The notes: generated from the letters alone by a model not told the origin. A DNA stretch of 64,000 nt from Cohnella sp. SGD-V74 (GCF_003001675.1 NZ_PVYW01000017.1:62001-126000); one strand, 5' to 3'. Shown: positions 42,478 to 51,954, counted from the first letter of the stretch. Numbers and translations are program-made.

Positions 42478-43143
42478 TCGGGTTACAGCAGCAAACTACG
42501 GGTCTGCGCGGCTCCAACCTCGCTCAGCCGGGTTACAGCAGCAAACGGCGGGTCTGCGCGGCTGCAACTTCGCTCAGTCGGGTTACAGCAGCAAACTGCG
42601 GGTCTGCGCGGCTGCAACCTCGCTCAGTCGGGTTACAGCAGCAAACTGCGGGTCAACAAGGCTCCAACCTCGCTCAGCCGGGTTACAGCGACAAACTGCG
42701 GCTCCGCGCGGCTGTAACCTCACTCAGTCGGGTTACAGCAGCAACTGCGGCTCCGCGCGGCTGTAACCTCACTCAGCCGGGTTACGGCGGCAAACTACTG
42801 GTCTGCGCGGCTCCAACCTCACTCAGTCGGGTTACAGCAGCAAACTGCGGTTCAACAAGGCTGCAACCTCGCTTAGCCGGGTTACAGCGGCAAACGGCGG
42901 GTCTGCGCGGCTCCAACCTCGCTCAGCCGGGTTACAGCAGCAAACGGCGGGTCTGCGCGGCTCCAACCTCGCTCAGCCGGGTTACAGCAGCAAACTGCGG
43001 CTCCGCGCGGCTGTAACCTCGCTCAGTCGGGTTGCAGCAGCAAACTGCGGGTCTGCGCGACTGCAACCTCGCTCAGTCGGGTTACAGCGGCATACTGCGG
43101 TTCAACGAGGCTGCAACCCCACTCAGCCGGGTTACAGCGGCCG
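42478..43143. repeat. 50-bp minisatellite, 13 units plus a partial
   Basis: The start GGTTACAGC recurs at 42481, 42531, 42581, 42631, 42681, 42731, 42780, 42831, 42881, 42931, 42981, 43031, 43081 and 43131, so the period is 50 with one unit of 49. In several units GGTTACAGC is matched by GCTGTAACC near the unit end, so each can fold into a hairpin. Units vary at scattered bases. Open frames crossing it are repetitive and have no ribosome site; I see no gene in 42441-43215. Confidence 0.9.
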
Positions 43144-43215
43144 CGTAGAGAATGTCCTAGCCGCAGGTAGGCTGCATCGGTCTCGTTCGCGGTCGCATCT
43201 TATTTCCGGAATGCC

Positions 43216-44601
43216 CTACCGAGTCAATATCCGAATCGCGTGCGCGATCGGAGCCTCGCCTGCACCGGCGGCGAATCCGTCGGGCAAGCGAACCTTGATC
43301 CCCTCGTCGCAGCGCTCCAATGCCAATCTGCGATTCGTGCCGAGCTCCTCCGCGCCTACGGCTTCCCTTGCATACGGAATGACCAACTCCGCCGTTACCG
43401 GCTCCTTTTCATCCCGATACAGCCTGAAACCATAGACGTTGTCGCCCTTGCTCGTAAACGCCCACTCCCCGGTGAAGAACGGCTCGCACATCCGCGTTCC
43501 GTAGATGCCCTCGCCATATTGCTCCAGCCATGCGCCAAGCTCTTTGATCCGCTTGATCGCCCCTTCCGGGAGCCGGCCGTCCGGCTGCGGACCGACGTTC
43601 AAGGCCAAGTTGCCGCCCTTGGAGACGATCTCCAGCAGCATATGAACGAGCCGCCGCGTCGATTTGTATTCGTCCTCGTAGCGGAACGAGAACGACGTCC
43701 CCATCGTAATGCAGCTCTCCCACGGAATGTTCATCGGACGGTCCGGAATCGATTGCTCCGGCGTGACGATGTTCTCATAAGGTCCGCCGACGGTGCGGTC
43801 GGCGGCGAGCAGCCAAGGCTGCGTCCGCCGCGCGCGGTCCACAAATTCGCCCAAGCGGATATCCTGGTTCACCCGGCCGCCGGAGCGAACCCATCCGGCG
43901 TCCAGCCACAGCACGTCGATGCGGCCGTAGCGAGTGAGCAGCTCCGCAAGCTGATCGTGGGTGAACTGCACGAACTTCTCCCACAGCCACGGATATTCGG
44001 CCGGATCGTACGACGGTCCGCGCCACATCTCCCGCCCGCGGGCATGGCCCGGAGTCCAGTAATACGGCGTGTGCCAGTCCGCCTTGGAGAAGTAAGCGGC
44101 AATGGCCAGCCCCTCCTCGCGGAAGGCGTCGAACAGCTCCCGGCAAATATCGGCATGCCTGTGCGTATGGAACGGGCAGTCCGGCCCCGTTACGCGGTAA
44201 TCGGTCGTATGCGTATCCCACATGCAGAACCCGTCATGGTGCTTCGTCGTGAACAGCAAATACTTAAAGCCCGAGTCCGCCGCCAGCTTCGCCCAAGCCC
44301 GGGGCTGAAGCCGAATCGGGTTAAATGTCCGGTTAAGCCCGAAGTACTCCCGCTTGAGCTGTTCCCCGTCCGTCTCCCAGTCGATTCCTTCTCTCGACCA
44401 GTCGGCATCGTCGTCGCTCAGCGCCCAGGACTCGACGATGCCGAGCTGAGAGTAAGGCCCCCAGTGCATCATCAAGCCGAGCTTCTGGTCCTTGAACCAT
44501 TCCAGCCTCTCGAGCAGCAGCGGGTCCTCCTGCTTCACCCACTCGTCTTCCTTGCTGAAATGATGGACTCCCGCCTCTACAACCTGCTCCTCGTCGGCCA
44601 T
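43216..44601 (-). CDS. alpha-L-fucosidase (GH29)
   Basis: 461 residues without signal peptide. GH29 landmarks: KLGLMMHWGPYS near 40, FTTKHHDGFCMWDT at 117-130 and the nucleophile Asp234 in IDVLWLDAGW. A beta-sandwich C-terminal domain follows (FTGEWAFTSKGDNVYGFRLY). It removes terminal L-fucose with retention. It follows the binding-protein gene by 11 bases and would act on the fucosylated sugar imported by that transporter. The acid/base residue could not be assigned by eye. Confidence 0.9.
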   Translation of the reverse strand: MADEEQVVEAGVHHFSKEDEWVKQEDPLLLERLEWFKDQKLGLMMHWGPYSQLGIVESWALSDDDADWSREGIDWETDGEQLKREYFGLNRTFNPIRLQPRAWAKLAADSGFKYLLFTTKHHDGFCMWDTHTTDYRVTGPDCPFHTHRHADICRELFDAFREEGLAIAAYFSKADWHTPYYWTPGHARGREMWRGPSYDPAEYPWLWEKFVQFTHDQLAELLTRYGRIDVLWLDAGWVRSGGRVNQDIRLGEFVDRARRTQPWLLAADRTVGGPYENIVTPEQSIPDRPMNIPWESCITMGTSFSFRYEDEYKSTRRLVHMLLEIVSKGGNLALNVGPQPDGRLPEGAIKRIKELGAWLEQYGEGIYGTRMCEPFFTGEWAFTSKGDNVYGFRLYRDEKEPVTAELVIPYAREAVGAEELGTNRRLALERCDEGIKVRLPDGFAAGAGEAPIAHAIRILTR

Positions 44602-44612
44602 CTTCCCGTCTC

Positions 44613-46334
44613 CTAGCGAACGGCAATCGCGTTCTGATAGATTTGGATATATCTCTCGATCTGCAAGCCGTCAAACCCTTTTGCGTAACTGTCCCAATCT
44701 TTGTCGATGTCCTTGCTGCCGGTAATGAACTGGGCCATGTTGCTCTTGATGTAGTCGCGGATCGTCGTCCTGAGCTGTGCGGCGATCTCCGTATCCTCCA
44801 ACGCAATGAACACGCTGCTCGGATACAGCTCGTCGGAAGCGTACGCCTCGTATTTCTGCGACTCCCGCTTCAGCCTGACCTCGTAAGCGCCCTCGGCGAG
44901 CGGATCCTGGGGAGCCATCCACGAATCGCGGTACTGGTACGTGCGCAGCGACGGACCGATCTGCTCCCAGCCGTCGTTATGCGTCGTCTTCTCGGCGGCC
45001 TTCGGAATAAACGCGTATTTCGCCGGCTTGCCGTCCATGCCCAATTCGCCATCGGTCGCCTTGCGCCAGCTGTTGCCTTCCGGACCGTGCTCCTGCAGGA
45101 CGATCGCTTCCTCGGTGAACAGGAAGTCGACCAGCCGGATGGCGGCGATCTGCTGTTCCTTCGTCGCTTTGTTCGTCAGCGCGAACTGCGACCGGCTGAC
45201 GCCCGCGAAGTTCAGCGACTGCTGCAGGCCGTTCGGCCCTTTCAGCGGCGGCAGCGTCACGTAGTCCTTATGCCGCGGATGCTTGTCGTCCGGCGATACG
45301 GCGTAGCTGATCAGAGCGGTCGTGATCGCGCCCATGATGTTGTCCGGCTCGCGGTTGCCGAGCTGCTGGATGGCGTCGGCGTTCTGCGTGAAGGCGGCGG
45401 GATCGATCAGCCCTTCCTCGTACAGCTTGTTGAGGTACTGAAGCCCTTGCTTCCACTCTTCCTTGTTCGCGGCCAGGTCGACCTTGCCGTCCCGAACGAA
45501 CAGGAAGTTGCCGCTGTCCTTGTCCACATAGTCGTCGGTAATAAAAGCGTTCATCAGAAACGCCGCGATGTTGCCGGCCCACATCTCGTCGGAACCGGTG
45601 AGCGGAATTTCGTCCTTCTTGCCGTTGTTGTTCGGGTCGCGCTCCTTGAACGCCTTCAACACTTCGTAAAATTCGTCCGTCGTCGTCGGCATCTGCAGCC
45701 CGAGCTGGTCCAGCCACGCCTTGTTGATCCACAGCTTCATCGCGTAGTTGCAGTGGTAGCACTCGTTGATCTGCGGAAGCGCGTAGATGTTGCCGTCCGG
45801 CGCGGTGATCGAGCCTTTCAGGTATGGCAAGTCCTCGATCGCCTTCTTGATGTTCGGAGCGTATTGCTCGATCAGATCGTTCAGCGGCAGGAACACGCCC
45901 TGCTTGCCGTATTTCATCTGCTCGTCTTTCGTCAGGTTGCCGTGCAGGATGACCTCAGGGTAGTCGCCGCTCGCCAGCATGAGCTGCTTCCGGTCGTTCA
46001 GCGCGTTGTCCGGCACCAGATCCCATTCTATGTTGATGTTCGTTTTCTCTTCGACGTATTTCGTATACGTGTTCGTGTCCATATTCTCGATGCTGGCGTA
46101 CTGCGGCGCGAACATCTTCAGCGTCAGCGGCTTGGTCACGATCGGATACGTCCCGACGGGCGTAAACAACTCCTCCTGAGCCGGAGACTGGGAAGCGCTC
46201 GCTTGCGGAGATTGACTCGAACTGCCGGCCGGTGCGGAGGGATTGCCGGATTTGCTGCTGCATGCGCCCAGAATAAGCGTGCTCAAAAGCATGAATGCCG
46301 TCACGAAAGCGATTCGACGATTGCGTCTCTTCAT
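44613..46334 (-). CDS. carbohydrate ABC transporter substrate-binding lipoprotein (LplA type)
   Basis: 573 residues. Signal peptide with lipobox ILGAC (Cys near 25) and a Ser/Pro/Gln linker to about residue 55. The body shows LKMFAPQYASIENMDTNTYTKYVEEKTNINIEWDLVP in parts, and a calcium-loop-like DPNNNGKKDEIP near 233. It is the extracytoplasmic receptor of the two permeases encoded just upstream. Coexpression with GH29 suggests a fucosylated oligosaccharide. Confidence 0.92.
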   Translation of the reverse strand: MKRRNRRIAFVTAFMLLSTLILGACSSKSGNPSAPAGSSSQSPQASASQSPAQEELFTPVGTYPIVTKPLTLKMFAPQYASIENMDTNTYTKYVEEKTNINIEWDLVPDNALNDRKQLMLASGDYPEVILHGNLTKDEQMKYGKQGVFLPLNDLIEQYAPNIKKAIEDLPYLKGSITAPDGNIYALPQINECYHCNYAMKLWINKAWLDQLGLQMPTTTDEFYEVLKAFKERDPNNNGKKDEIPLTGSDEMWAGNIAAFLMNAFITDDYVDKDSGNFLFVRDGKVDLAANKEEWKQGLQYLNKLYEEGLIDPAAFTQNADAIQQLGNREPDNIMGAITTALISYAVSPDDKHPRHKDYVTLPPLKGPNGLQQSLNFAGVSRSQFALTNKATKEQQIAAIRLVDFLFTEEAIVLQEHGPEGNSWRKATDGELGMDGKPAKYAFIPKAAEKTTHNDGWEQIGPSLRTYQYRDSWMAPQDPLAEGAYEVRLKRESQKYEAYASDELYPSSVFIALEDTEIAAQLRTTIRDYIKSNMAQFITGSKDIDKDWDSYAKGFDGLQIERYIQIYQNAIAVR

Positions 46335-46448
46335 ACGGATGACTCCTCCTCTTCATCTACATTAATGGTCGTGCTCTATCACACTTGCGATGCCAACAAG
46401 CCCGCAGCCCTCTGTTCCGGCCTCACCTCCTTTACGGCGCCGGATTCG

Positions 46449-47348
46449 TCAGCCCTTCAGGGAGCCGATCATGACGCCTTTGACGAAATATTTTTGCACG
46501 AACGGGTAGATGATCAGCACCGGCAGGCTGGCCACGACGATCAGCGAATATTTCAACAGATCCTTCAGCCCCTGCTGCGCCAGAAAAATGTCCACGTTCG
46601 ACACCATCGTCGGATCGATCGTATTCAGAATGAGAATGTTGCGAAGCACGATCTGCAGCGGGAACAAGTCGGCCGACCTTAGGAAAATAAGCGCATCGAA
46701 GTAAGCGTTCCAGTGGCCGACGGCGTACATAAGCGACATGACGGCGAGAATCGGCTTGGACAGCGGCAGGACGATGCGGAGAATGAAGCGGATGTCGTTG
46801 CACCCGTCCAGCTCGGCCGCTTCGGCCAGTTCGTCCGGAATCGTCGTCTGGAAGAAGGTTCGGGCCACAATCACCTGAAACACCGCCAGCGCCCCCGGCA
46901 AAATCATCGCCCATCTCGTATCGAGCAGCTGCAAATTTTTGACGAGCAAATAGTAAGGAATCAGACCGCCCTCGAAAATCATCGTAATGATCAGCAGCAC
47001 CATGATGACGTTGCGGCCGTAGAACGTTTTTCTGGCCAGCGGGTACGCCAGCATGACCGTCATGACGACGTTGATCGTCGTCCCGGCGACCGCATAGATC
47101 AGCGAGTTCATATACCCGGTGCCGATCTGCGGATTGCGGAACACCGCCGTGTAGCCGTCGAGCGTGAATTCGACCGGGAACAGCCATACCCGGCCCGAGA
47201 TGACGGCTTGGGGCGAGCTGAAGGAAGAGCTGACGATGTACAGGAGGGGAAGCAAAATAACGAGCAGCACGGCCGTCAGCAGCGCATAGATTCCAAGGAT
47301 GAACAACCGGTCGCCCTGCGATTCGCGAATCTTGGATGATCTGAACAT
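46449..47348 (-). CDS. carbohydrate ABC transporter permease (LplC type)
   Basis: 299 residues with six membrane segments. EAA loop near residue 195: DELAEAAELDGCNDIRFILRI. Ends in GVMIGSLKG. It follows the LplB-type gene by 16 bases and precedes the binding-protein gene by 114. Confidence 0.92.
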   Translation of the reverse strand: MFRSSKIRESQGDRLFILGIYALLTAVLLVILLPLLYIVSSSFSSPQAVISGRVWLFPVEFTLDGYTAVFRNPQIGTGYMNSLIYAVAGTTINVVMTVMLAYPLARKTFYGRNVIMVLLIITMIFEGGLIPYYLLVKNLQLLDTRWAMILPGALAVFQVIVARTFFQTTIPDELAEAAELDGCNDIRFILRIVLPLSKPILAVMSLMYAVGHWNAYFDALIFLRSADLFPLQIVLRNILILNTIDPTMVSNVDIFLAQQGLKDLLKYSLIVVASLPVLIIYPFVQKYFVKGVMIGSLKG

Positions 47349-47364
47349 CTTTTCTCCCTCCCCG

Positions 47365-48333
47365 CTACCATAGACTGGTGCTCGACAGCCTTCTCGCCAA
47401 GTAGTTGACGGATATGAGCAGAATCAGATTGATGACCGAGTTGAAAAATCCGATCGCCGTCGAGAAGCTGAAGCTGGAGCTGAGCAGCCCCACCTTGTAC
47501 ACATAGGTCGAGATGACCTCGGACGTCTGCAGGTTCAGCGGGTTCTGCATGAGGTACACCTTCTCGAAGCCGAGCTTCATGACGTTGCCGAGGTTCAGGA
47601 TGAGCAGAATCGTCGATACGGGAATGAGGCTCGGAATGTCGATGTTGATGATTTTCTGAATCCGCGACGCGCCGTCGACCTTGGCCGATTCGTAGAGCTC
47701 GGGATTAACGCCCGCCAGCGCCGCGATGTAGATGATCGCCCCGTACCCCGTATACTGCCACACATCGGACCAGACGTAGATCGATTTGAACAGACCCGGC
47801 ATACCCATGAAGTTTGTATTTTCGACGCCCATCCATTGAAAAAACTTGCTGACGATGCCCACGTTCGGCGACAGCGTCATAATGATGATCGACACCATGA
47901 TGACGGTCGAGATGAAGTAGGGCGCGTAGGTGACGAGCTGAACGCTTTTCTTGAACAGTCCGTTGCCTACCTCGTTCAGCATCAACGCAAGCAGGATCGG
48001 CGCCGGGAATCCGATGGCCAGACCGTACAAGCTGATGCCGAGCGTGTTGTTGATGTACAGCCAGAAGTTGGGAGATTCGAAAAACTGATTAAAGTATTTG
48101 AATCCTACCCAAGGACTGCCCCAGATGCCCTGAACGACGTTGTAATCTTTGAAGGCGATCAGAATGCCGGCCATCGGGACGTACTTGAACGTGATCAAAT
48201 AAAGGATCGGCAGCGCGATGACCGCGTACAGCTGCCAGTGACGCCTGATTCTTTTGTAAGCGGATTTGCGGACGGGTTTCTTTCTCCCCGGTAGTCGGGG
48301 AGCCGCGATCGATTGCTCCGTAATGCCGGTCAT
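47365..48333 (-). CDS. carbohydrate ABC transporter permease (LplB type)
   Basis: 322 residues. A 35-residue basic N terminus (GRKKPVRKSAYKRIRRHW) precedes six membrane segments. EAA loop: PELYESAKVDGASRIQKIINI. First gene of the fucoside operon, with its own promoter after the AraC gene terminator. Start supported by GGAAGGAG. Confidence 0.92.
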   Translation of the reverse strand: MTGITEQSIAAPRLPGRKKPVRKSAYKRIRRHWQLYAVIALPILYLITFKYVPMAGILIAFKDYNVVQGIWGSPWVGFKYFNQFFESPNFWLYINNTLGISLYGLAIGFPAPILLALMLNEVGNGLFKKSVQLVTYAPYFISTVIMVSIIIMTLSPNVGIVSKFFQWMGVENTNFMGMPGLFKSIYVWSDVWQYTGYGAIIYIAALAGVNPELYESAKVDGASRIQKIINIDIPSLIPVSTILLILNLGNVMKLGFEKVYLMQNPLNLQTSEVISTYVYKVGLLSSSFSFSTAIGFFNSVINLILLISVNYLARRLSSTSLW

Positions 48334-48378
48334 AGCTCGTTGCTCCTTCCCCTGTCGAGTCGGCGGTTGCTTAGTGCC

Positions 48379-48408
48379 ATTCTAGGCGGCTTTCGGCGGG
48401 AGCGGCAA
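48379..48408 (-). promoter_or_regulatory. promoter of the fucoside transporter operon
   Basis: Minus-strand TTGCCG (48403-48408), 18-base spacer, TAGAAT (48379-48384). A moderate promoter 45 bases before the permease start, suited to activation by the adjacent AraC protein. Confidence 0.5.
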
Positions 48409-48452
48409 GCAACAATAATCGAGGGCCGAACGATTTTCGCCGCGCCGGACGC

Positions 48453-48485
48453 AAAAGGCAGCCCGGGCCGTCGCCCGGGCTGCCT
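48453..48485 (-). terminator. intrinsic terminator of the AraC sensor gene
   Basis: Minus-strand AGGCAGCCCGGGC and GCCCGGGCTGCCT pair perfectly around GACG, then TTTT. It separates the regulator from the transporter operon. Confidence 0.85.
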
Positions 48486-48532
48486 CGCATGGAAGCTGGT
48501 CCGCCAAACCGTTTTCCACCGCCATACGATTT

Positions 48533-50773
48533 TCACTCCGCCCTCCGTCTGGCAAGGTCTTCGCGGTATTCGCTCGGCGAGCAGCCGGCGACCCGGCGGA
48601 ACACGCGGCTGAACGAGATCGCGTTCAAGTAGCCGACCCGGTCGGCGATCTCCTGCACCGAGAGAGACGTCTCCTCCAGCAGACGGCGGGCGTGCCCCAT
48701 TCGGACGTCGATGAGGAAGTCGACAAATTTGCCGCCGGACTGTTCTTTGAACAGCTTGCTGATATATTTCGGACCGATGCCGAACTTGTCTCCCAAATAT
48801 TCGAGCGACAGGTTCGGATCTTGATAGTGGTTCTCGATATATTTGCGCATTTCCCGAATGATCGCGGCATGCTGGCGCTTGTCCTGCTCCTCCTGCAGCT
48901 TGGCGGCCAGCTCGGTCAGAATACGTCCGCCCTCCTCCTTCATCCGCTCCAGCGAATGGCAGGCTCCGACGATTTCGTTAAGCCCCGGCAGGCCGTCCGT
49001 CTCCCAGATGTCCTGGAACTCCTTCGGCGTCGCCGCCATCTCGCGCTTCATATAATAGAGGAAATAGTTCATCAGATTGACGATCTCGTCCTTCGTCAGC
49101 AAGCCCTGCTTCATCTCGTCGAACCAGGCGTCGAACCGCCCTTTCCAATCGCCCTCCAGCAGCCGGTACGACTGCGCGATGGAGCGGATCGTGCTCAGGT
49201 GCGCGAACACCTCGACCTGGCCTTGGGTCGACGTCTGCCCGCAGTCGATAAGCCGGTTCTGGCCCAGCGTCATTTTGTACTTCAGCGCTTCGAGGGCGCT
49301 CTTGAACGATTGCGGAATATCGGAGAGCTGCTTGGCCGAAGTGCCGATGCCGATCGTCACCGTGAACTTGAGATGCTGCTCCGTCCAGCTCCGGACATGG
49401 TCGAGGAAGTCGAGCATCGCCTGCCTCTGTTCCTCGTCATCCCCTTGCTTCAGGAACGCCATCACGCTGAGCTGGAGCGCCGACGTCCATTCCGTCCACA
49501 GCTCGCAATCGTGCTTGGAGGCCATCTCCTGGATGACGCTGCGCAAGGAAAACTTCAACAGATTCTGGTCGCGGTGCGAATATTTGCGGCAAAATTCCGC
49601 GTAGTCGTCCATCTCCACGACGAACACGAGCTGCTCCCCCGAAGGCGCCGGAAGCTGAAGGCGGTCGGCCTCGTTCTTCCAACTGTCGAGCGTTAGCTCG
49701 GGATGGCCGTCGATCAGCCTGTGGAACAGGTTGCTCGTATGCAGATGACGATCCTCCTTGTGCTTGCGTTGATAGCGGTTGGACTGCTCAATAATATTTT
49801 CCAGCGCCGTCTCGATGAACGTGAACTCGTCGCCTCCCCCTTCCCGCGAAGCCCCGCCGGATACGGAGGCCGCATAGCCGCGGACGCGCGATGCGATCTG
49901 CTCCAGCGGCCTGGAGTTGCGCCTCGTCACGTAGACGAGCCAAATGAAGCTCAGCGCGATCATCAGCAGACCGACGACGAACCAGACGTTGTACAGGGAC
50001 GAGACCAACTGCACGAGCCTTCCGTTGATCAGACCGCTCTCGTACGACCAGTCCGTATAGCTCGATATGTGCTCGGCGAACACTGTCGCCGTCTTCGCTT
50101 CCGGCTCCTCGCCCGGGAACAGGGGATTGCCCTCGGAGTCGCGAATGCGGATGAAGCTCGACTCGGGGTCGTAGAGACTCGACACCATGCTGCGCAGCGC
50201 GGTCGTCGACACGTTGACGACGATCATCCCCTTGTTGCTGGCGATGAACGGCACGCCTCGGACCAGACTGACGACGGGCTTGCCGTCCAGCAGGGAAAAT
50301 TCCTTGAATTCCCGCGGTCCCGTCCATTTCTTCGCCAACGTGCCCCGATGCCGCTCGATAAACGGACGATCCTTGTAGTCGTCGAGATTGTCGCTCGTCG
50401 ACGTGCTCAGCACGAATTCGTCCTCGAAGCGGTACAAGTAGATCGAATCAATGATCGGATACGACAGAATGAGCCCTTTCATCTGATCGACGGCGCTGAT
50501 GTTCAAATACGCGTTGCTGCCCGATCGTCCGTCGAAGAAACCGGTCAGCTGCTTGTTGTAGATGATCTCCAGCATAATCGCGCTGTCGATCGCCTTCAGC
50601 GACGTATCGATTGAGCGCATCGCCTGAATTGAAAGCTGGTTGTTCGCATTGGCCGCCTGCTTGCGGTTCTGCTCGCTCAGCAGCTGAAAAAACACGAAGA
50701 ACGAGAACGTCACCACGATCAGAAAAATCGGCATATAAGACAGCAGCAGCCGGACAAACCACGTTTTCCGCAT
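48533..50773 (-). CDS. membrane-spanning AraC-family transcriptional regulator
   Basis: 746 residues. Membrane helices near 10-30 and 265-290 flank an extracellular sensor of the Cache-like kind (DSIYLYRFEDEFVLSTS, GVPFIASNKGMIVVNVST). The C-terminal 100 residues are an AraC HTH (LSLEYLGDKFGIGPKYISKLFKEQSG, VQEIADRVGYLNAISFSRVFRRVAG). Such one-component sensors are frequent beside Paenibacillus sugar transporters and combine signal detection and DNA binding in one chain. Of three close ATGs I chose the one after GGGGA; the others add two or four residues. It most likely activates the fucoside operon. Confidence 0.88.
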   Translation of the reverse strand: MRKTWFVRLLLSYMPIFLIVVTFSFFVFFQLLSEQNRKQAANANNQLSIQAMRSIDTSLKAIDSAIMLEIIYNKQLTGFFDGRSGSNAYLNISAVDQMKGLILSYPIIDSIYLYRFEDEFVLSTSTSDNLDDYKDRPFIERHRGTLAKKWTGPREFKEFSLLDGKPVVSLVRGVPFIASNKGMIVVNVSTTALRSMVSSLYDPESSFIRIRDSEGNPLFPGEEPEAKTATVFAEHISSYTDWSYESGLINGRLVQLVSSLYNVWFVVGLLMIALSFIWLVYVTRRNSRPLEQIASRVRGYAASVSGGASREGGGDEFTFIETALENIIEQSNRYQRKHKEDRHLHTSNLFHRLIDGHPELTLDSWKNEADRLQLPAPSGEQLVFVVEMDDYAEFCRKYSHRDQNLLKFSLRSVIQEMASKHDCELWTEWTSALQLSVMAFLKQGDDEEQRQAMLDFLDHVRSWTEQHLKFTVTIGIGTSAKQLSDIPQSFKSALEALKYKMTLGQNRLIDCGQTSTQGQVEVFAHLSTIRSIAQSYRLLEGDWKGRFDAWFDEMKQGLLTKDEIVNLMNYFLYYMKREMAATPKEFQDIWETDGLPGLNEIVGACHSLERMKEEGGRILTELAAKLQEEQDKRQHAAIIREMRKYIENHYQDPNLSLEYLGDKFGIGPKYISKLFKEQSGGKFVDFLIDVRMGHARRLLEETSLSVQEIADRVGYLNAISFSRVFRRVAGCSPSEYREDLARRRAE

Positions 50774-50798
50774 AGACATCCCCATTCCACTTCGAATG

Positions 50799-50813
50799 TA
50801 AGCGCTTCACAAA
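50799..50813. promoter_or_regulatory. imperfect cre-like palindrome
   Basis: TGTAAGCGCTTCACA has one perfect cre half and an AAGCGCTT core, but the other half is shifted by one base. It lies between the AraC sensor gene and the protease gene. Confidence 0.3.
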
Positions 50814-50911
50814 GAGGTTGTTATGTTATTCGGCATTGGCCCCGCATTTTCCTACAACGGCGTATGTTACAATAACTGGACAAGAGTAGAGAAACCGAGG
50901 AGGGGAAGCTC

Positions 50912-51706
50912 ATGGATAAAAAACCTTACGACGATCCCGAGACGGAAGATTGGGAATGGGAAGAGGACGAGGAGGAATCCGCGGAAGCTCAGCGGGCGGC
51001 CGCCGCCCGGCGCAGGAAGATCCGGAACGTCGTCGTCTCCCTGCTCGTGCTTGCCCTGCTCGGCAACGTGCTGGCGTTCTGGCCGCAAATCTACAACAGC
51101 ACGACGCTGCCCTTCCTGTTCAAATCCAAGGAGCTGTCGACCCGCGAAAACGTGCAAAGCTACAAGGAAGCGGTCGTGCTCGTCAGCACGGATAAAGGAA
51201 AAGGAACCGGCTTTCATGTGGATGGGGGATACATCGTCACCAATCATCACGTGATCGAGGGAGGCGCGTATACCGCGGTTAAATTCCCGGGAAATGATCG
51301 GGCGTTCGAGGCCACGCTCGCCGGCTCCGATCCGGGACTCGACATTGCGGTGTTGCGGGTGGATACGGGCGAGTACGAGCAGCCCTCCATCGCCGTCGAT
51401 CGAGAGTGGAAGCCCGGCGAGCACGTCTATATTATCGGCAACCCGCTCTATTTCACGCAAATCGTGAACGAAGGCAGCGTACTGGAGCTCGTACCGATCC
51501 GGGGACGGGACAAGCCCGCCCTGGCGATCGACGCGCCGGTGTTCAAGGGCAACAGCGGAAGCCCGGTCATCAACGGGGAGGGCAAGGCGATCGCCGTCAT
51601 CTACGCTACGACGGAGCTGGCCGAGGAGAACGGCGCAAGCCGGACCGTCGGCCTGGCCGTGCCGCTCGCCGACCTGGGCGGTCTGCTGGACTCGATCGGC
51701 GATTGA
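50912..51706 (+). CDS. membrane-anchored trypsin-like serine protease (HtrA-like, no PDZ)
   Basis: 264 residues. An acidic N terminus (ETEDWEWEEDEEE) precedes one membrane helix at about 40-60, so the catalytic part faces outside. The triad is visible: His in TNHHVIEGG near 111, Asp in DPGLDIAVLRV near 143 and Ser in GNSGSPV near 216. HtrA/DegP relatives normally carry one or two PDZ domains; this chain stops right after the protease domain. A GAGGGG site precedes the ATG and a TACAAT -10 lies near 50867. Role in envelope stress is an inference. Confidence 0.88.
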   Translation: MDKKPYDDPETEDWEWEEDEEESAEAQRAAAARRRKIRNVVVSLLVLALLGNVLAFWPQIYNSTTLPFLFKSKELSTRENVQSYKEAVVLVSTDKGKGTGFHVDGGYIVTNHHVIEGGAYTAVKFPGNDRAFEATLAGSDPGLDIAVLRVDTGEYEQPSIAVDREWKPGEHVYIIGNPLYFTQIVNEGSVLELVPIRGRDKPALAIDAPVFKGNSGSPVINGEGKAIAVIYATTELAEENGASRTVGLAVPLADLGGLLDSIGD

Positions 51707-51728
51707 GCGGCTTTGCGTCGAGACGGTC

Positions 51729-51925
51729 GACTAGTGTGCGGCGGTTGATGGACGTGTGCGGACGTTTGGGTGATACGTGGATTAGGGCGGTTGATGAGGC
51801 GTGTGCGGGCGTTTGGACGATGCGTGGATTCGGTCGGCTAATGAGGCGTGTACGGGCGTTGGGCGATGCGTGGATTCGGTCGGCTAACGAGGCGTGTACG
51901 GGTGTTTGGGCGATGCGTGGATAAG
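51729..51925. repeat. 47-bp tandem repeat, about four units
   Basis: Units start near 51753, 51800, 51847 and 51894, each of the form GCGTGTGCGGGCGTTTGGAC then GATGCGTGGATTCGG with substitutions. A partial unit precedes. Non-coding spacer between the protease and IclR genes. Confidence 0.75.
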
Positions 51926-51954
51926 CTCGGCTACTGTGGTGCGTAGCCGAGCTT
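51923..51954. terminator. perfect 12-pair hairpin at the IclR gene end
   Basis: AAGCTCGGCTAC and GTAGCCGAGCTT around an eight-base loop. It overlaps the IclR stop codon. No T run follows, so termination would be inefficient or factor-dependent. Confidence 0.45.

Noticed and set aside
42355-42766. Two short repetitive frames after narK
   Set aside because: They are made of the 50-bp repeat and lack ribosome sites; the repeat explains them.
42478-43143. CRISPR array
   Set aside because: Units are contiguous, with no unique spacers, and no cas genes are near.
44643-46682. Plus-strand open frame of 679 codons
   Set aside because: Antisense to the fucoside binding protein and the end of a permease; no start signal and an Arg/Leu/Val-rich, domainless translation.
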